Below, one piece after another: positions 45,557 to 55,616 of a stretch of 64,000 nt of DNA (position 1 is the stretch's first letter; every line of letters starts with the position of its first letter). Source of the stretch: Lentibacillus amyloliquefaciens. Its GTDB lineage: Bacteria; Bacillota; Bacilli; Bacillales; Amphibacillaceae. The DNA is taken from assembly GCF_001307805.1 (NCBI RefSeq), contig NZ_CP013862.1:868001-932000 (forward strand), given 5' to 3'. The position numbers and the translations under genes were made by a program. Below the pieces are notes generated by a model. That model was not told the DNA's origin. It searched no databases and saw only the letters and a program-made list of their open reading frames with translations.

Positions 45557-45635
45557 AAATGGTACACCTCAATACACATAGTATAGCATGAATACCCCGG
45601 CTTCGTTGCAAAATTTGAGCAGCTTTTTTTACTTG

Positions 45636-45676
45636 TAACAAAATCCCTTGCTGCTGTGTCAGCAAGGGATTTTGTT
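45636..45676. terminator. Bidirectional terminator after asnS
   Basis: 15-bp stem CAAAATCCCTTGCTG (45639-45653) / CAGCAAGGGATTTTG (45660-45674) with a 6-base loop, between asnS and dnaD. Confidence 0.8.
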
Positions 45677-45696
45677 GATAGAATACGCTGCTGATA

Positions 45697-46989
45697 TTAA
45701 GGGTACAACCGATTCAACAGTCTTGGGAATGGAATGGTTTCACGAACATGTTCAACACCGGCAATCCATGCGACAGTCCGTTCAAGACCCAAACCAAAGC
45801 CTGAGTGCGGTACACTGCCATATTGACGCAATTCCAGATACCACTCGTAAGCAGGGCCTGTCAAATCATGCTCTTCATAGCGCTGTTTCATCAATTCAAG
45901 ATCATCAATCCGCTGTGATCCGCCCACGATTTCACCATAACCCTCAGGTGCAATCAAATCAGCACATAACACAACATCTGAACGTTCCGGATCAGGCTTC
46001 ATGTAAAAAGCTTTAATCTCTGTCGGATAATTGGTAATGAAAACCGGTTTATCATAACTTTCGGCAATTGCGGTTTCATGTGGTGCTCCAAAGTCCTCGC
46101 CCCATTCAATATCATCAAAGCCTTTCTCTTTAACCAATTCAATCGCGTCATCATAACTGATACGCGGAAATGGTGCTTTAACATTTGCAAGTTTTGATAT
46201 ATCACGATCAAGAGTTTGCAGTTCAAGCTTGCAATTTTCAAGAACAGACTGAACGACAAAACTGACATACTGCTCTTGTATTTCCAGACTTTCATCATGA
46301 TCGACAAAGGCCATTTCAGGTTCAATCATCCAAAATTCAATTAAATGCCGTCGTGTTTTGGATTTTTCCGCTCTGAATGTCGGGCCGAATGAGAATACTT
46401 TCCCGAAAGCCATTGCTGCTGCTTCCATATATAATTGGCCGCTTTGTGATAAATAAGCATCTTCATCAAAATATTTGGTATGGAAAAGCTCAGTCGTCCC
46501 TTCTGCTGATGACCCGGTTAATATTGGCGGATCAACTTTAACATAATCATTATCATTAAAGAATTGATATGTTGCTCTGATAATTTCATTACGGACTTTC
46601 ATTACAGCATGCTGCCGTTTGGAACGAAGCCATAAATGCCGATGATCCATTAAGAATTCTGTTCCATGTTCTTTTGGCGTAATCGGATAATCAACGGCTT
46701 CCTGAATCAGTTCAATATCACTCACATGCATTTCATAACCAAATGGGGATCTTGAATCCTCAGTAATCGTCCCGGTTATATACATGGACGATTCCTGGGT
46801 TATATTGTTAGCCAATTGAAAAACTTCTTCTGTTACATCATTTTTGACGACAACCCCTTGAATAAATCCAGTGCCGTCCCGTAATTGTAAAAACGCAATT
46901 TTACCGCTTGATCTTTTATTGTCAAGCCATGCACCGATCCTAACTTGCTGATCTGTATATTTTGGCACTTGTGAAATTGTTGTTTTCAA
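45697..46989 (-). CDS. asnS: Asparaginyl-tRNA synthetase
   Basis: Class IIb synthetase. 430 residues: N-terminal OB anticodon-binding domain (about 15-100) and catalytic core with motif 2 [16 protein letters not shown] near 206 and motif 3 [15 protein letters not shown] near 398. The start is TTG 46989 with GGAGGG 6 bases upstream. Third gene of ypmB-aspB-asnS. No T-box leader is seen in the 19-base gap. Confidence 0.96.
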   Translation of the reverse strand: MKTTISQVPKYTDQQVRIGAWLDNKRSSGKIAFLQLRDGTGFIQGVVVKNDVTEEVFQLANNITQESSMYITGTITEDSRSPFGYEMHVSDIELIQEAVDYPITPKEHGTEFLMDHRHLWLRSKRQHAVMKVRNEIIRATYQFFNDNDYVKVDPPILTGSSAEGTTELFHTKYFDEDAYLSQSGQLYMEAAAMAFGKVFSFGPTFRAEKSKTRRHLIEFWMIEPEMAFVDHDESLEIQEQYVSFVVQSVLENCKLELQTLDRDISKLANVKAPFPRISYDDAIELVKEKGFDDIEWGEDFGAPHETAIAESYDKPVFITNYPTEIKAFYMKPDPERSDVVLCADLIAPEGYGEIVGGSQRIDDLELMKQRYEEHDLTGPAYEWYLELRQYGSVPHSGFGLGLERTVAWIAGVEHVRETIPFPRLLNRLYP

Positions 46990-47008
46990 AATGTTCCCTC
47001 CAAAGCTA

Positions 47009-48193
47009 TCATTGATGATTCAAAATAAAACGCTTAATGCGTTCAGACGCATCCCTTAAGGCATCAAGAGAAATCGCATATGACAATCGCACATTTTCCG
47101 GAGATCCAAATCCGGTCCCCGGCACTAATGCTACTTTTTCTTCCTCAAGCAATTCTTTCGCCCATTCATCGACAGAATTAAATCCACTTTGTCTGACAGC
47201 TTCCTGGACATTTGGAAATAAATAGAAAGCTCCTTTAGGTTTTACACATGTTATCCCCGGTATATCATTTAATAAGCCGTATAAAACTTCCAGTCGCTCA
47301 CTGAAAATACCGCGCATCTCGCTGCTCGGGTCACCATCACTTTTACTGTAAGCTGCCAATGCAGCATATTGTGCAATCGACGTTGGATTTGAGGTGGAAT
47401 GCGATGCCAAGCTGGTCATCGGTTTTATAATCTCAGATGGTCCGGCAGCATAACCAATACGCCATCCAGTCATCGAATGTGACTTAGAGACACCGTTTAT
47501 AATAACTGTATTAGCTTTGAGCTGATCCGAAATTGAGGCAATCGAAACATGTTCATCATCGGTATAGATCAGTTTTTCATAAATTTCATCGGAAACAATT
47601 AAAATATTGTTTTCCAAACAAACTTTTCCTAATTCTTCAAGTTCTTGCCGGTTATACATCATGCCGGTCGGGTTGCTTGGAGAATTGATAATAACGGCTT
47701 TTGTTTTTGTCGTTACAGCAGCTTTCAATTGTTCCGGTGTCAATTTAAAATCATTTTCTTCCTTTGCATTGACAAACACCGGCTTACCTTCTGCCAGCTT
47801 AACCTGTTCAGGATAACTGACCCAGTATGGTGAAGGCACAATCACTTCATCATCTTTATTTAATAAGACCTGGAAAAGCGTGTAAAGCGCATGCTTGGCG
47901 CCTGTCGTCACAATCACTTCGTCAGGATTATAAGCGAGACTGTTATCACGTTCAAATTTATTTATGATTGCCTGTTTTAATTCAGGTATACCACCGGACG
48001 GGGTATATTTTGTAAAGCCGCTTTTCATAGCTTCCTCTGCTGCATCAAGGATAAAGTCAGGTGTATTAAAGTCAGGCTCTCCAGCACCCAGTCCTATTAC
48101 ATCGTAACCTTGATTTTTAAGTTCCTTTGCTTTTGCTGTTATTGCTAATGTTGCGGATGGTGTTAATGTTTTCACCCTGTTTGCTAATTCCAT
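47009..48193 (-). CDS. aspB: Aspartate aminotransferase
   Basis: PLP enzyme moving the amino group between aspartate and glutamate. 394 residues, fold type I, subgroup Ib. The PLP lysine is in [13 protein letters not shown] near 237; PSNPTG near 175 and SDEIYEKL near 203 are family-specific. Its ATG immediately follows the ypmB stop (TAAATG). Supplies aspartate next to asnS. Confidence 0.94.
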   Translation of the reverse strand: MELANRVKTLTPSATLAITAKAKELKNQGYDVIGLGAGEPDFNTPDFILDAAEEAMKSGFTKYTPSGGIPELKQAIINKFERDNSLAYNPDEVIVTTGAKHALYTLFQVLLNKDDEVIVPSPYWVSYPEQVKLAEGKPVFVNAKEENDFKLTPEQLKAAVTTKTKAVIINSPSNPTGMMYNRQELEELGKVCLENNILIVSDEIYEKLIYTDDEHVSIASISDQLKANTVIINGVSKSHSMTGWRIGYAAGPSEIIKPMTSLASHSTSNPTSIAQYAALAAYSKSDGDPSSEMRGIFSERLEVLYGLLNDIPGITCVKPKGAFYLFPNVQEAVRQSGFNSVDEWAKELLEEEKVALVPGTGFGSPENVRLSYAISLDALRDASERIKRFILNHQ

Positions 48194-48748
48194 TTAATCA
48201 CTCTCCCCATTATATAACTGATTAAAACGGAGTATTTCGATTCTTGATCCATCTGTTACTGATAAATACTCCATAACATAACGATTTGAATTATCTTCAT
48301 ATGTTACTTCCCACGCAGGCTGAGAATCTTCTCCGCTGATAACTGCCGGTTTTATGTCAATCATTGTACAGGAATTGCATTCAATCTTCCAGTTTGATCT
48401 AATTGTTTTTTCTGTGACAATGTCCGATTGATTGAGACTTATCAATTCGGATTCATCTTGGTTAAACGGATAAAAAATTAATTTCTTGGTCTTGTCCTCT
48501 GTTTCACCGTAAACAGTGTAATATGCCTTTTCACCATGGAAACGCTCAATGTGATTGATATCAGTCAGTTCAGTTTTCTGGAATACATTTTCTTTTATCT
48601 TATCATAGGATGATGTTCTGTTTTCCTGAACAGACTGATATAAATAAATCCCAAAGATAAGTGAAATAACGATTAACACACTGAGTATGATAACGAGCCA
48701 TTTCAGCCAGCCCGGCATCATTCGTTTCGGATATTCATTATTCAGCAT
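48194..48748 (-). CDS. ypmB: YpmB family membrane-anchored protein (DUF5590)
   Basis: 184-residue protein with one N-terminal transmembrane helix (about 15-36) and an extracytoplasmic domain of PepSY-like DUF5590 type, conserved upstream of aspB-asnS; function unknown. C-terminal PAWEVTYEDNSNRYVMEYLSVTDG is the typical end. The ribosome site before ATG 48748 is weak; a 17-codon upstream frame with a much better site overlaps the start. Confidence 0.82.
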   Translation of the reverse strand: MLNNEYPKRMMPGWLKWLVIILSVLIVISLIFGIYLYQSVQENRTSSYDKIKENVFQKTELTDINHIERFHGEKAYYTVYGETEDKTKKLIFYPFNQDESELISLNQSDIVTEKTIRSNWKIECNSCTMIDIKPAVISGEDSQPAWEVTYEDNSNRYVMEYLSVTDGSRIEILRFNQLYNGESD

Positions 48749-48791
48749 TACACCATTTCACACCAGTCAGCGTTCGTATTTGTGTATTCAT
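48738..48791 (-). CDS. Possible 17-residue leader peptide upstream of ypmB
   Basis: ATG 48791 preceded by TTGGAGGATAAAT, ending with TAA at 48738-48740, inside the start of ypmB in another frame. The peptide starts MNTQIRTLTG. The strong ribosome site in front of it and the weak one before ypmB suggest coupled translation. It may also be a relic of ypmA, which stands here in B. subtilis. Confidence 0.4.
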   Translation of the reverse strand: MNTQIRTLTGVKWCNAE

Positions 48792-48869
48792 ATTTATCCT
48801 CCAATAATAAATGTTGTCTTCGTTATCAAATTTTACTACTTATACTGCTGATATCAATGCTAAGACTAT

Positions 48870-49030
48870 AAGTGACGTTGAAAATAAATAAGCTAAATCA
48901 CATTATAAAGTATAACAAGCATGCCGGTAAATTTGTTTCTTTTTTATTTATTTCAACAAAAAATCTTCCTGACCCATACCACACACATCTTGAGGCTGAT
49001 GCATCAGCTGGTGCATCAGCATTTTTTATC
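48870..49030 (+). other. Foldable non-coding interval ending in an orphan terminator
   Basis: GTTGAAAATAAATA (48877-48890) can pair with TATTTATTTCAAC (48945-48957) over 50 bases. A plus-strand terminator GCTGATGCA / TGCATCAGC with ATTTTTTAT (48999-49030) follows. Only minus-strand genes lie on either side, so a small plus-strand RNA is possible; no clear promoter was found. Confidence 0.3.
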
Positions 49031-49032
49031 AT
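48999..49032 (+). terminator. Orphan plus-strand terminator beside dinG
   Basis: 9-bp stem GCTGATGCA / TGCATCAGC with loop TCAGCTGG, followed by ATTTTTTATC on the plus strand only. Confidence 0.7.
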
Positions 49033-49043
49033 CAACGTGGATT

Positions 49044-51848
49044 TTAAAACCATTCTTCAGCTTTTTCCATTAAGGCATGTGTCGAATCAGTCGTAATTGG
49101 CGCTGATGGAATTGATTCAGTAAAATATTTTCCGTAACGGGCCTTTATAACACGGGCATCACATACGAAAACGATCCCCCTGTCGGTTGCTGAACGGATC
49201 AGTCTTCCAAATCCCTGCTTAAATCGGATAACGGCATTGGGCAAAGACAATTCAAAAAAAGCATTCCTGCCTTCGCGTTTAAGTTCATTTGATTTTGCTT
49301 CATACACCGGATGATTTGGCGGCTGGAACGGGAGCCTTACAATCATAAGACATGATAAATCTTCACCCGGTATATCAACACCTTCCCAGAAGGAACTTGT
49401 ACCTAATAATATCGACTGATCGAATGTCTGGAAATTCTTTTTCAGTCTTGATCTGCTGCCACTTGATATGCCTTGTGCGATCAGCATATACTTATTGATG
49501 TCGATTGTTTCTTTTAACAGGTAATAAGATTTCTTGAGCATATCATATGACGTAAATAAGACAAGCATACGCCCGTCTGTTATTCGAGCGAGTGATATAA
49601 TCGCTTCACACGTTGAATGAATAAAATCATCCTGCTTACCGAATCTAACATCAGGGAAATCATCCGGCACCATCAACTGAACCTGGTCCTGGTATGAAAA
49701 AGGAGAATTAATTTTTGCTGTTATCAAGTTTTCAGGTGATAACCCAAGTCTTTTTTGACTGAACAAAAACGAGTTTCTTATTGATAACGTAGCACTTGTT
49801 AAAATAATGCTTTCTTTTTTCTCAAAAAAATCATTTGCCAGCAAGGTGGATATGTCTGTCGGTTCACTGTACAGGTATACCGCGTTTTTTGCTCCGTACG
49901 CTTCTATTTCGATCCATTTGACAGTATTGTCATCATCGAATAAAAACAGCTGTTCTAATCGATCGATTATGGATTGAATGGCTTCCATATGACTATTCGT
50001 TTCATCGGCGTAATGATTATCGTCAGGACTATTTGTTTTAAGCTCTTGTTTTAATGAGGATAACAAATGAATCAGATCACGGAAATAAAACGTTAACCTG
50101 GTGACCATATCTTTGATGACACCCCATTCTTCAACGTGTTCCTTTGTTTCCTCAAAGCGGTATTGGATGCGTCCGATGTCACTTAATGTTTTACTCTTTT
50201 GTTTCTGTTCGATCACATATTGAAAAAGCATCCGAAACAAATCATCTATTTCATGTTTAGCATTCTCAAAAATGTGTTCCCATTCAGATTCTCGGAAGCC
50301 ATCATCATGACTTATTTTCTGCTCTTTCAGCAGTTTGGCGAGCCAATTGTCATCATTTATTGAACCGATTTGATTAAGTGTATTTTGTATGTACACATAA
50401 TTTAGTGTTAAGCCGTAATGTTTAGAAGCTGTTTCTTCCAAATGATGTGCCTCATCAATAATGGCTTTATCATAGGCCGGGAGCAGCTGATAATCATTAA
50501 ACATATCCGTCGACAGCAATGCATGATTCGTGATTAGAATATCTGCCTTCTGGGCTTTCTGGCGTGCCTTCTGGTAAAAGGACCTTGAAAACCAAGGCGA
50601 TGAAGGGTCAAAACCGCTTTCCGCATCAGTCGATACTTGCCTGTAAAATATGTATCCGCTTGAAGGAAGCTGAATTTCATCAACATCTCCTGTCTCAGTT
50701 TCTGTCAGCCAGACGAGTATCATCGCTTTTGTTAATGTCAGATCATAATTAACCTCTTGATTAGTTCCCAGTTCACGTTCAAACTTTTCAAGGCTGAGGT
50801 AATGCTGTTTTCCTTTCAGTAAAGCAATGTTAAACCCAAAGTCGACGAGTTTATTTATAAGTGGAACTTCTTCATCGAGCAGCTGTGACTGCAACTGAGT
50901 TGTATACGTGCTAATCACAACTTTTTTGTTCATTGTGGCTGCTTCATAAATCGCCGGCAGCAGATAAGCCAGCGTTTTTCCGGTTCCCGTTTCTGCTTCA
51001 ATCAATGCATGGTTCCCGGAACGGAAAGCATCAAATACTGTTTCGGACATCTCACGTTGACCGCTCCGTTTCTCATAACGGGACATCTCCTGCTCCAAGG
51101 TCCCGCCCGTTTCATAAATAGCATCGAGATAGCTGCCAAAAGATGATTCTACATATTGTGTTTCAGATTTTTCTTCAGATACTTTTTTAATCGCCATCCC
51201 TCTGTAAATATCCATGGTTTTGTCTGAATCACTTGAAAATGCAAGTGAATGCTGCTGTTCATTTAATAAAGCGTATAAATCAGATTGCAGACCTTGTTGC
51301 AAATTTAACAGATGTGTAATGGTTTCATAAGGCAGCTTCCTTAGTTTTTTTAAAAGGATCAAGAGCAGTTCTGCCGTCATAAGGGCATCGGTTAATGCCC
51401 GGTGCGGCGCATCATGCGTTATGTTCAAATGATCTGCCAATTGTCCTAATTTAAAACCCGGTGCTTGCGGGTATAAAATGCGCGCCAGTTCGACTGTGTC
51501 CAATACAGGGTTCTCAAGTTTTGGAAAGCCTGCTGAAGCCAGCTCGCCATTCAGAAATCCCAGATCAAATGGCACATTATGTGCGACCAGATAACTGTTT
51601 TCAAATAAAGCTGTTATGTCTGATGCTTTGTCATGAAAACGGGGTGCCCCATTAACATCCTGATCAGAAATGCCTGTCAAATTGGTAATGAAGGCAGGAA
51701 TGGGTTTTTCGGGATTAAGAAAAGTTGAGTGTTCCCCGGTTATTTCATTATTTTCAATTATAACAATGCCAACTTCAATAATCTTATCCGAATTCGCCGG
51801 TGAATGCCCGGTTGTTTCCAAGTCGACCACAACATATTTTTCGTTCAT
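49044..51848 (-). CDS. dinG: DinG-type 3'-5' exonuclease/helicase
   Basis: 934-residue fusion of a DnaQ-like exonuclease (about 1-170: VVDLETTGHSP, NVPFDLGFL, PHRALTDA) with an XPD/DinG superfamily 2 helicase-like part. Walker A EAETGTGKT near 279-287, DEAHHLEETA near 460, C-terminal GTSSFWEGVDIPG and QGFGRLIRS. No iron-sulfur cysteines, as in the Bacillus YpvA group, where the Staphylococcus member is a nuclease. ATG 51848 after GGTGG. Stop-to-start gap of 31 bases to birA. Confidence 0.93.
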   Translation of the reverse strand: MNEKYVVVDLETTGHSPANSDKIIEVGIVIIENNEITGEHSTFLNPEKPIPAFITNLTGISDQDVNGAPRFHDKASDITALFENSYLVAHNVPFDLGFLNGELASAGFPKLENPVLDTVELARILYPQAPGFKLGQLADHLNITHDAPHRALTDALMTAELLLILLKKLRKLPYETITHLLNLQQGLQSDLYALLNEQQHSLAFSSDSDKTMDIYRGMAIKKVSEEKSETQYVESSFGSYLDAIYETGGTLEQEMSRYEKRSGQREMSETVFDAFRSGNHALIEAETGTGKTLAYLLPAIYEAATMNKKVVISTYTTQLQSQLLDEEVPLINKLVDFGFNIALLKGKQHYLSLEKFERELGTNQEVNYDLTLTKAMILVWLTETETGDVDEIQLPSSGYIFYRQVSTDAESGFDPSSPWFSRSFYQKARQKAQKADILITNHALLSTDMFNDYQLLPAYDKAIIDEAHHLEETASKHYGLTLNYVYIQNTLNQIGSINDDNWLAKLLKEQKISHDDGFRESEWEHIFENAKHEIDDLFRMLFQYVIEQKQKSKTLSDIGRIQYRFEETKEHVEEWGVIKDMVTRLTFYFRDLIHLLSSLKQELKTNSPDDNHYADETNSHMEAIQSIIDRLEQLFLFDDDNTVKWIEIEAYGAKNAVYLYSEPTDISTLLANDFFEKKESIILTSATLSIRNSFLFSQKRLGLSPENLITAKINSPFSYQDQVQLMVPDDFPDVRFGKQDDFIHSTCEAIISLARITDGRMLVLFTSYDMLKKSYYLLKETIDINKYMLIAQGISSGSRSRLKKNFQTFDQSILLGTSSFWEGVDIPGEDLSCLMIVRLPFQPPNHPVYEAKSNELKREGRNAFFELSLPNAVIRFKQGFGRLIRSATDRGIVFVCDARVIKARYGKYFTESIPSAPITTDSTHALMEKAEEWF

Positions 51849-51879
51849 AATGCCACCTTACTCTCGTATTATGCGTGTC

Positions 51880-52869
51880 TTAATAAAGCTCATGAAACCA
51901 CTCAACTTCAGCGGAGTATATTTTTTGAACACCTTCCGCTTCTGTTTCAGCAAGCAATGCCCCGTCTTCGGCAACACCACTGAAAATTGCTTCGAAGACG
52001 TTATGTTTCGTCCGGATTCTTATTTTTTCCCCTATCTTATAGCCATACGATTCCCATTTTGTTTTTATTGGCGAAAAACCGGCTGTCATATACTGATCAT
52101 AGGCATGTTCAAAGTACTGCAAAATTTGCTGGATAAGCGGTACAGTCGGATGTTCGATTCCGGTTTCCAATTTAATGGATGTTGCTTTTTGATGAAGCCC
52201 TTCAGGAAATTCGATACGTGTATGATTTACATTTAAACCGATTCCAACAATGACGTAATGGATTCTGTCTTGTTCAGCTTGCATTTCGGTTAGAATGCCC
52301 GCTGTTTTTTTATCATTAATCATTATGTCATTTGGCCATTTGATTGCAGGAGTTGCTGTTGTCCCTTCCGCGATTGCATTTGCAAGGGCTGTTGCTGTCA
52401 ATAGCGTCAGCTGTGTTGCCGCAGCAGGTAATATAGGCGGTCGCAGGATAATGCTCATCCAAATACCTTTATGTTTAGTTGAATGCCAAACGCGAGCCAT
52501 TCTGCCTTTACCTTTTGTTTGTTCATCAGCAACAATGACGGTTCCGTGTTCAGCATTTTCCCGCGCAGCGTCATGCGCTACATACTGTGTAGAGGTTGCT
52601 GTTGTTTTATGTATCATATTTTTCCCAAGCCAGTTCGTTTTGAGTCCCCAATGTAAGGTGTTTTCACTTACCTTATCAGGCGATTTTACAATCCGGTAGC
52701 CCTTACGCCGGACCCCTTCAATGAAATAACCATCTTTCTCAAGTTCTTTCATATGCTTCCAAATGGCGCTTCGGGAAATGTTCAGTTTTTCTGATAAAAA
52801 TTGGCCTGACACATATTCGTGATCATACGTTTCCAAAAGATCAATTAATCGGTTTCGTGTAGGTTCCAT
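51880..52869 (-). CDS. birA: Biotin-protein ligase and repressor BirA
   Basis: Attaches biotin to carboxylases and represses biotin genes. 329 residues: N-terminal winged helix (about 1-62, LSEKLNISRSAIWKHMKELEKDG), central ligase with the biotinyl-5'-AMP loop KGKGRMARVWHS near 115 and KWPNDIM near 180, and a small C-terminal SH3-like domain. ATG 52869 is 9 bases after AAAGGA and lies inside the cca end. The frame to 52878 starts directly at the ribosome site, so it is not used. Confidence 0.94.
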   Translation of the reverse strand: MEPTRNRLIDLLETYDHEYVSGQFLSEKLNISRSAIWKHMKELEKDGYFIEGVRRKGYRIVKSPDKVSENTLHWGLKTNWLGKNMIHKTTATSTQYVAHDAARENAEHGTVIVADEQTKGKGRMARVWHSTKHKGIWMSIILRPPILPAAATQLTLLTATALANAIAEGTTATPAIKWPNDIMINDKKTAGILTEMQAEQDRIHYVIVGIGLNVNHTRIEFPEGLHQKATSIKLETGIEHPTVPLIQQILQYFEHAYDQYMTAGFSPIKTKWESYGYKIGEKIRIRTKHNVFEAIFSGVAEDGALLAETEAEGVQKIYSAEVEWFHELY

Positions 52870-54053
52870 TTCATCCATTCCTTTAACACATTTTTGCGGT
52901 TACTGAGATTTCCAAGTACAACTTCTTTTTCAATTTGATCCAGCGTTTCTCCCATCCAGTGCCCGGGAGTTTTGCCGGGGAAAAGCTCAAGCAGGTCAGT
53001 TCCATTAATTGTCAAGTCTTTTTTGGATTCAATCGGCAAAGAATTTCTTATCTGCTTAACCTTTTCATTCGTTAACTTCTCACGGAATAACATGTTCACT
53101 AATGCGGTGAAATCTCGGTAATTGCACCCATGCAGGCGGTAAACAAGCCAACGGTTCAAACCATCCAGTTGATAAGTTAATAAGGCTTCGTATATATTTT
53201 CAGCTTCAGACTTAATCATGTTGGAACACTTCCATTGCTTTACCCAATCTCTGATTGCAACATCCGGCTCGATAAAATGTAGCATAGCTATAACGGATGC
53301 AAATGCGTTTAATGGTTTTATATTCGCCGGTAAGCGATCAATTATATATGGATTCTTCTTTAGAATCGGCAGATATTTTGTAATGTTTATTTTTCTGAAA
53401 TAATAAAGACCATTCTTTACATAAACACCCGAGAAAAATTTTGACGTTTCCTGAACGATACGTTCCATCGTGATTGTCTCGATTTCATTCACAACCGATT
53501 CCATCGCATCGAGCGTCTTTGCTTCAAGTGAAAATCCCAATTGGCTGGAAAATCTCAGTGCACGCATGATGCGCAGCGGGTCTTCCTTAAATCTGTCGGA
53601 TGCGTCTCCGACTGCTTTGATTAGGTTGTTTTTAAGATTTTTTTTTCCGCTAAAAGGATCAATGATGTTTCCATTTTTACCCATTGCCAGAGCATTTATA
53701 GTGAAATCCCGGCGTTTTAAATCCTGCTTGATTGTTTTAACGAATTTTACTGAGTCAGGGTGCCGCTGATCTGAATAGTCATCATCAACACGGAATGTTG
53801 TTACTTCATATGACTGATGTTTATGACGAACGATAACCGTACCATGTTCAAGGCCTACCGGAATCACTTTTTCGAAAATTTCCTGACTGACATGCGGCTC
53901 AGCAGATGTTGCAATATCAATATCGCCGACTTTCCTTTCGAGCAGCAAATCACGAACACACCCGCCTACAAAATAAGCCTCATAGCCATAATGTTCGATT
54001 TGTTCAATTATTTCACTTGCTTGTTTGAATTCTTTTGGCAGTAACACCGGCAT
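52845..54053 (-). CDS. cca: CCA-adding tRNA nucleotidyltransferase
   Basis: Builds the tRNA CCA end. 402 residues, class II: YEAYFVGGCVRDLLLERKVGDIDIATSA near 25-55 with the DxD metal site, RRDFTINALAM near 110-121, DPLRIMRALRFSSQLGF near 152. AAAAGG upstream; ATG 54053 is called, but GTG 54047 has better spacing. It overlaps birA by 25 bases. Confidence 0.94.
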   Translation of the reverse strand: MPVLLPKEFKQASEIIEQIEHYGYEAYFVGGCVRDLLLERKVGDIDIATSAEPHVSQEIFEKVIPVGLEHGTVIVRHKHQSYEVTTFRVDDDYSDQRHPDSVKFVKTIKQDLKRRDFTINALAMGKNGNIIDPFSGKKNLKNNLIKAVGDASDRFKEDPLRIMRALRFSSQLGFSLEAKTLDAMESVVNEIETITMERIVQETSKFFSGVYVKNGLYYFRKINITKYLPILKKNPYIIDRLPANIKPLNAFASVIAMLHFIEPDVAIRDWVKQWKCSNMIKSEAENIYEALLTYQLDGLNRWLVYRLHGCNYRDFTALVNMLFREKLTNEKVKQIRNSLPIESKKDLTINGTDLLELFPGKTPGHWMGETLDQIEKEVVLGNLSNRKNVLKEWMKWNLHETD

Positions 54054-54064
54054 CACCTTTTGTT

Positions 54065-55186
54065 TTATTGAAGCAATTTATCATATAAATCTATATACTG
54101 TTCCACAATGTCGTTTGAGAAGAAATTTTTTCGTGCATGTTTTAAAGCATTTTTTGAGAATTGCTCAAGCCGTTCCTCATTTTGCAGCAAGTTAATCGCA
54201 TGTGCTGCAGCCTGAACTGTATCGCCTGTCTCCACAATGTAGCCGGTTGAACCGTGTTGGATCACTTCAGGGATACCACCGGTGTTTGTCCCGATACAAG
54301 GTACTTCACATGACATTGCTTCCAGCAGGACCAGACCAAAACTTTCTTTTTCAGACATAAGCAACTTTAAATCAGAAATGGACAGTAACTCATTGACATT
54401 TTTTTGTTTGCCTAAAAATAAAACACTGTCACTTATACCTAATGTTGCTACGAGTTGATGCATTTCTGAATACTCAGGCCCATCACCGACCAGCACTAGT
54501 TTTGAATCGATTTTCTCGTGTACTTTCTTAAATGTATAAATGACATCCTGAACACGTTTTACTTTACGGAAATTTGAAATATGGATCATGACTTTCTCGC
54601 CCGGTTCTATACCATATTCCCTTCGAATTGAGTCTGCAGGGACTTTCACATATTCCGATTCGTTGACAAAATTATAAATGACCTCGATAGCTTTATTCGT
54701 ACCGACAACATCCCGTGTTTGCTGAACAAGGCTGTGTGATACGGCCGTAACAGCATCGGACTTGTCAATGCCATGTCTGATCATTTTTTTAAGCGAATGA
54801 TCAATTCCGAGTACCGTTATATCAGTTCCATGCAGTGTTGTAACAATCTTGACGTCGTGTTCAGCAATATCCTGAGCAAGGATAGCACAAATTGCATGGG
54901 GCATTGCATAATGGACGTGCAGGATATCGAGTTGTTCCTGGTCGATGACCTCTGCCATTTTATTAGCAAGTGTCAGATCAAAAGGCGGATATTGAAATAC
55001 CGGATAATGGTTGAGTTCCACCTCATGATAATAAATATTGGGATGAATGCGATTTAAACGAAATGGGAGACTGGAGGTGATAAAATGAATTTCATATCCC
55101 TTTTCAGCCATCATCATTCCAAGTTCTGTTGCAATTATACCCGAACCTCCCACCGTGGGATAGCATGTTATACCAATTTTTTTCAT
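54065..55186 (-). CDS. bshA: N-acetyl-alpha-D-glucosaminyl L-malate synthase (bacillithiol step 1)
   Basis: GT4 glycosyltransferase joining GlcNAc from UDP-GlcNAc to L-malate, first step to bacillithiol. 373 residues: GITCYPTVGGSGIIATELG near 5-23, LHGTDITVLG near 118, and the sugar-nucleotide EKESFGLVLLEAMSCEVP near 281-300. Starts at ATG 55186, sharing a base with the mgsA stop (TGATG). In B. subtilis bshB1 lies between mgsA and bshA; here it is absent. Confidence 0.94.
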   Translation of the reverse strand: MKKIGITCYPTVGGSGIIATELGMMMAEKGYEIHFITSSLPFRLNRIHPNIYYHEVELNHYPVFQYPPFDLTLANKMAEVIDQEQLDILHVHYAMPHAICAILAQDIAEHDVKIVTTLHGTDITVLGIDHSLKKMIRHGIDKSDAVTAVSHSLVQQTRDVVGTNKAIEVIYNFVNESEYVKVPADSIRREYGIEPGEKVMIHISNFRKVKRVQDVIYTFKKVHEKIDSKLVLVGDGPEYSEMHQLVATLGISDSVLFLGKQKNVNELLSISDLKLLMSEKESFGLVLLEAMSCEVPCIGTNTGGIPEVIQHGSTGYIVETGDTVQAAAHAINLLQNEERLEQFSKNALKHARKNFFSNDIVEQYIDLYDKLLQ

Positions 55187-55605
55187 CAGTTATTACCTTC
55201 TTGTTTTCTTTCTTTTGAAATTTGACGCCATTCCAGCGCACCTGTCCTTAGTGAATGTATCATGATTTCAGCTGCTGCCGGATTGGTGGCAAGTGGAATC
55301 AAATGAACATCACATAATCGCATTAGTGCACTTACATCGGGTTCATGCGGCTGAGCCGTCAGCGGATCTCTGAAAAAAATAACAGCATCCATTTCGTTAT
55401 TGGCAATTTTTGCACCAATCTGCTGGTCGCCGCCGAGTGGCCCGGATTGAAATAGCTGGACCGGAAGCCCGGTATCTTCAGCAATCATTTTTCCTGTCGT
55501 GCCTGTTGCAAATAATTCGTGGTTTTCTAGAACGTGTTTATATGCGATTGTGAAATTTATGATATCTTGTTTCTTTTTATCGTGTGCTATTAATGCGATA
55601 TTCAT
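55186..55605 (-). CDS. mgsA: Methylglyoxal synthase
   Basis: Turns dihydroxyacetone phosphate into methylglyoxal, a bypass of glycolysis. 139 residues: [10 protein letters not shown] near 3-12, ATGTTGK near 34, [12 protein letters not shown] near 54-65 and catalytic [15 protein letters not shown] near 77-91. Overlaps bshA by one base; bacillithiol is a methylglyoxal-detoxifying thiol, so the coupling is biochemically sensible. Confidence 0.95.
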   Translation of the reverse strand: MNIALIAHDKKKQDIINFTIAYKHVLENHELFATGTTGKMIAEDTGLPVQLFQSGPLGGDQQIGAKIANNEMDAVIFFRDPLTAQPHEPDVSALMRLCDVHLIPLATNPAAAEIMIHSLRTGALEWRQISKERKQEGNN

Positions 55606-55616
55606 CGTACCACCGC

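Noticed and set aside
46990..47010. T-box leader for asnS
   Set aside because: Only 19 bases lie between aspB and asnS, too short.
48872..49096. 74-codon plus-strand frame
   Set aside because: Runs through the terminator hairpin and into dinG, with no ribosome site.
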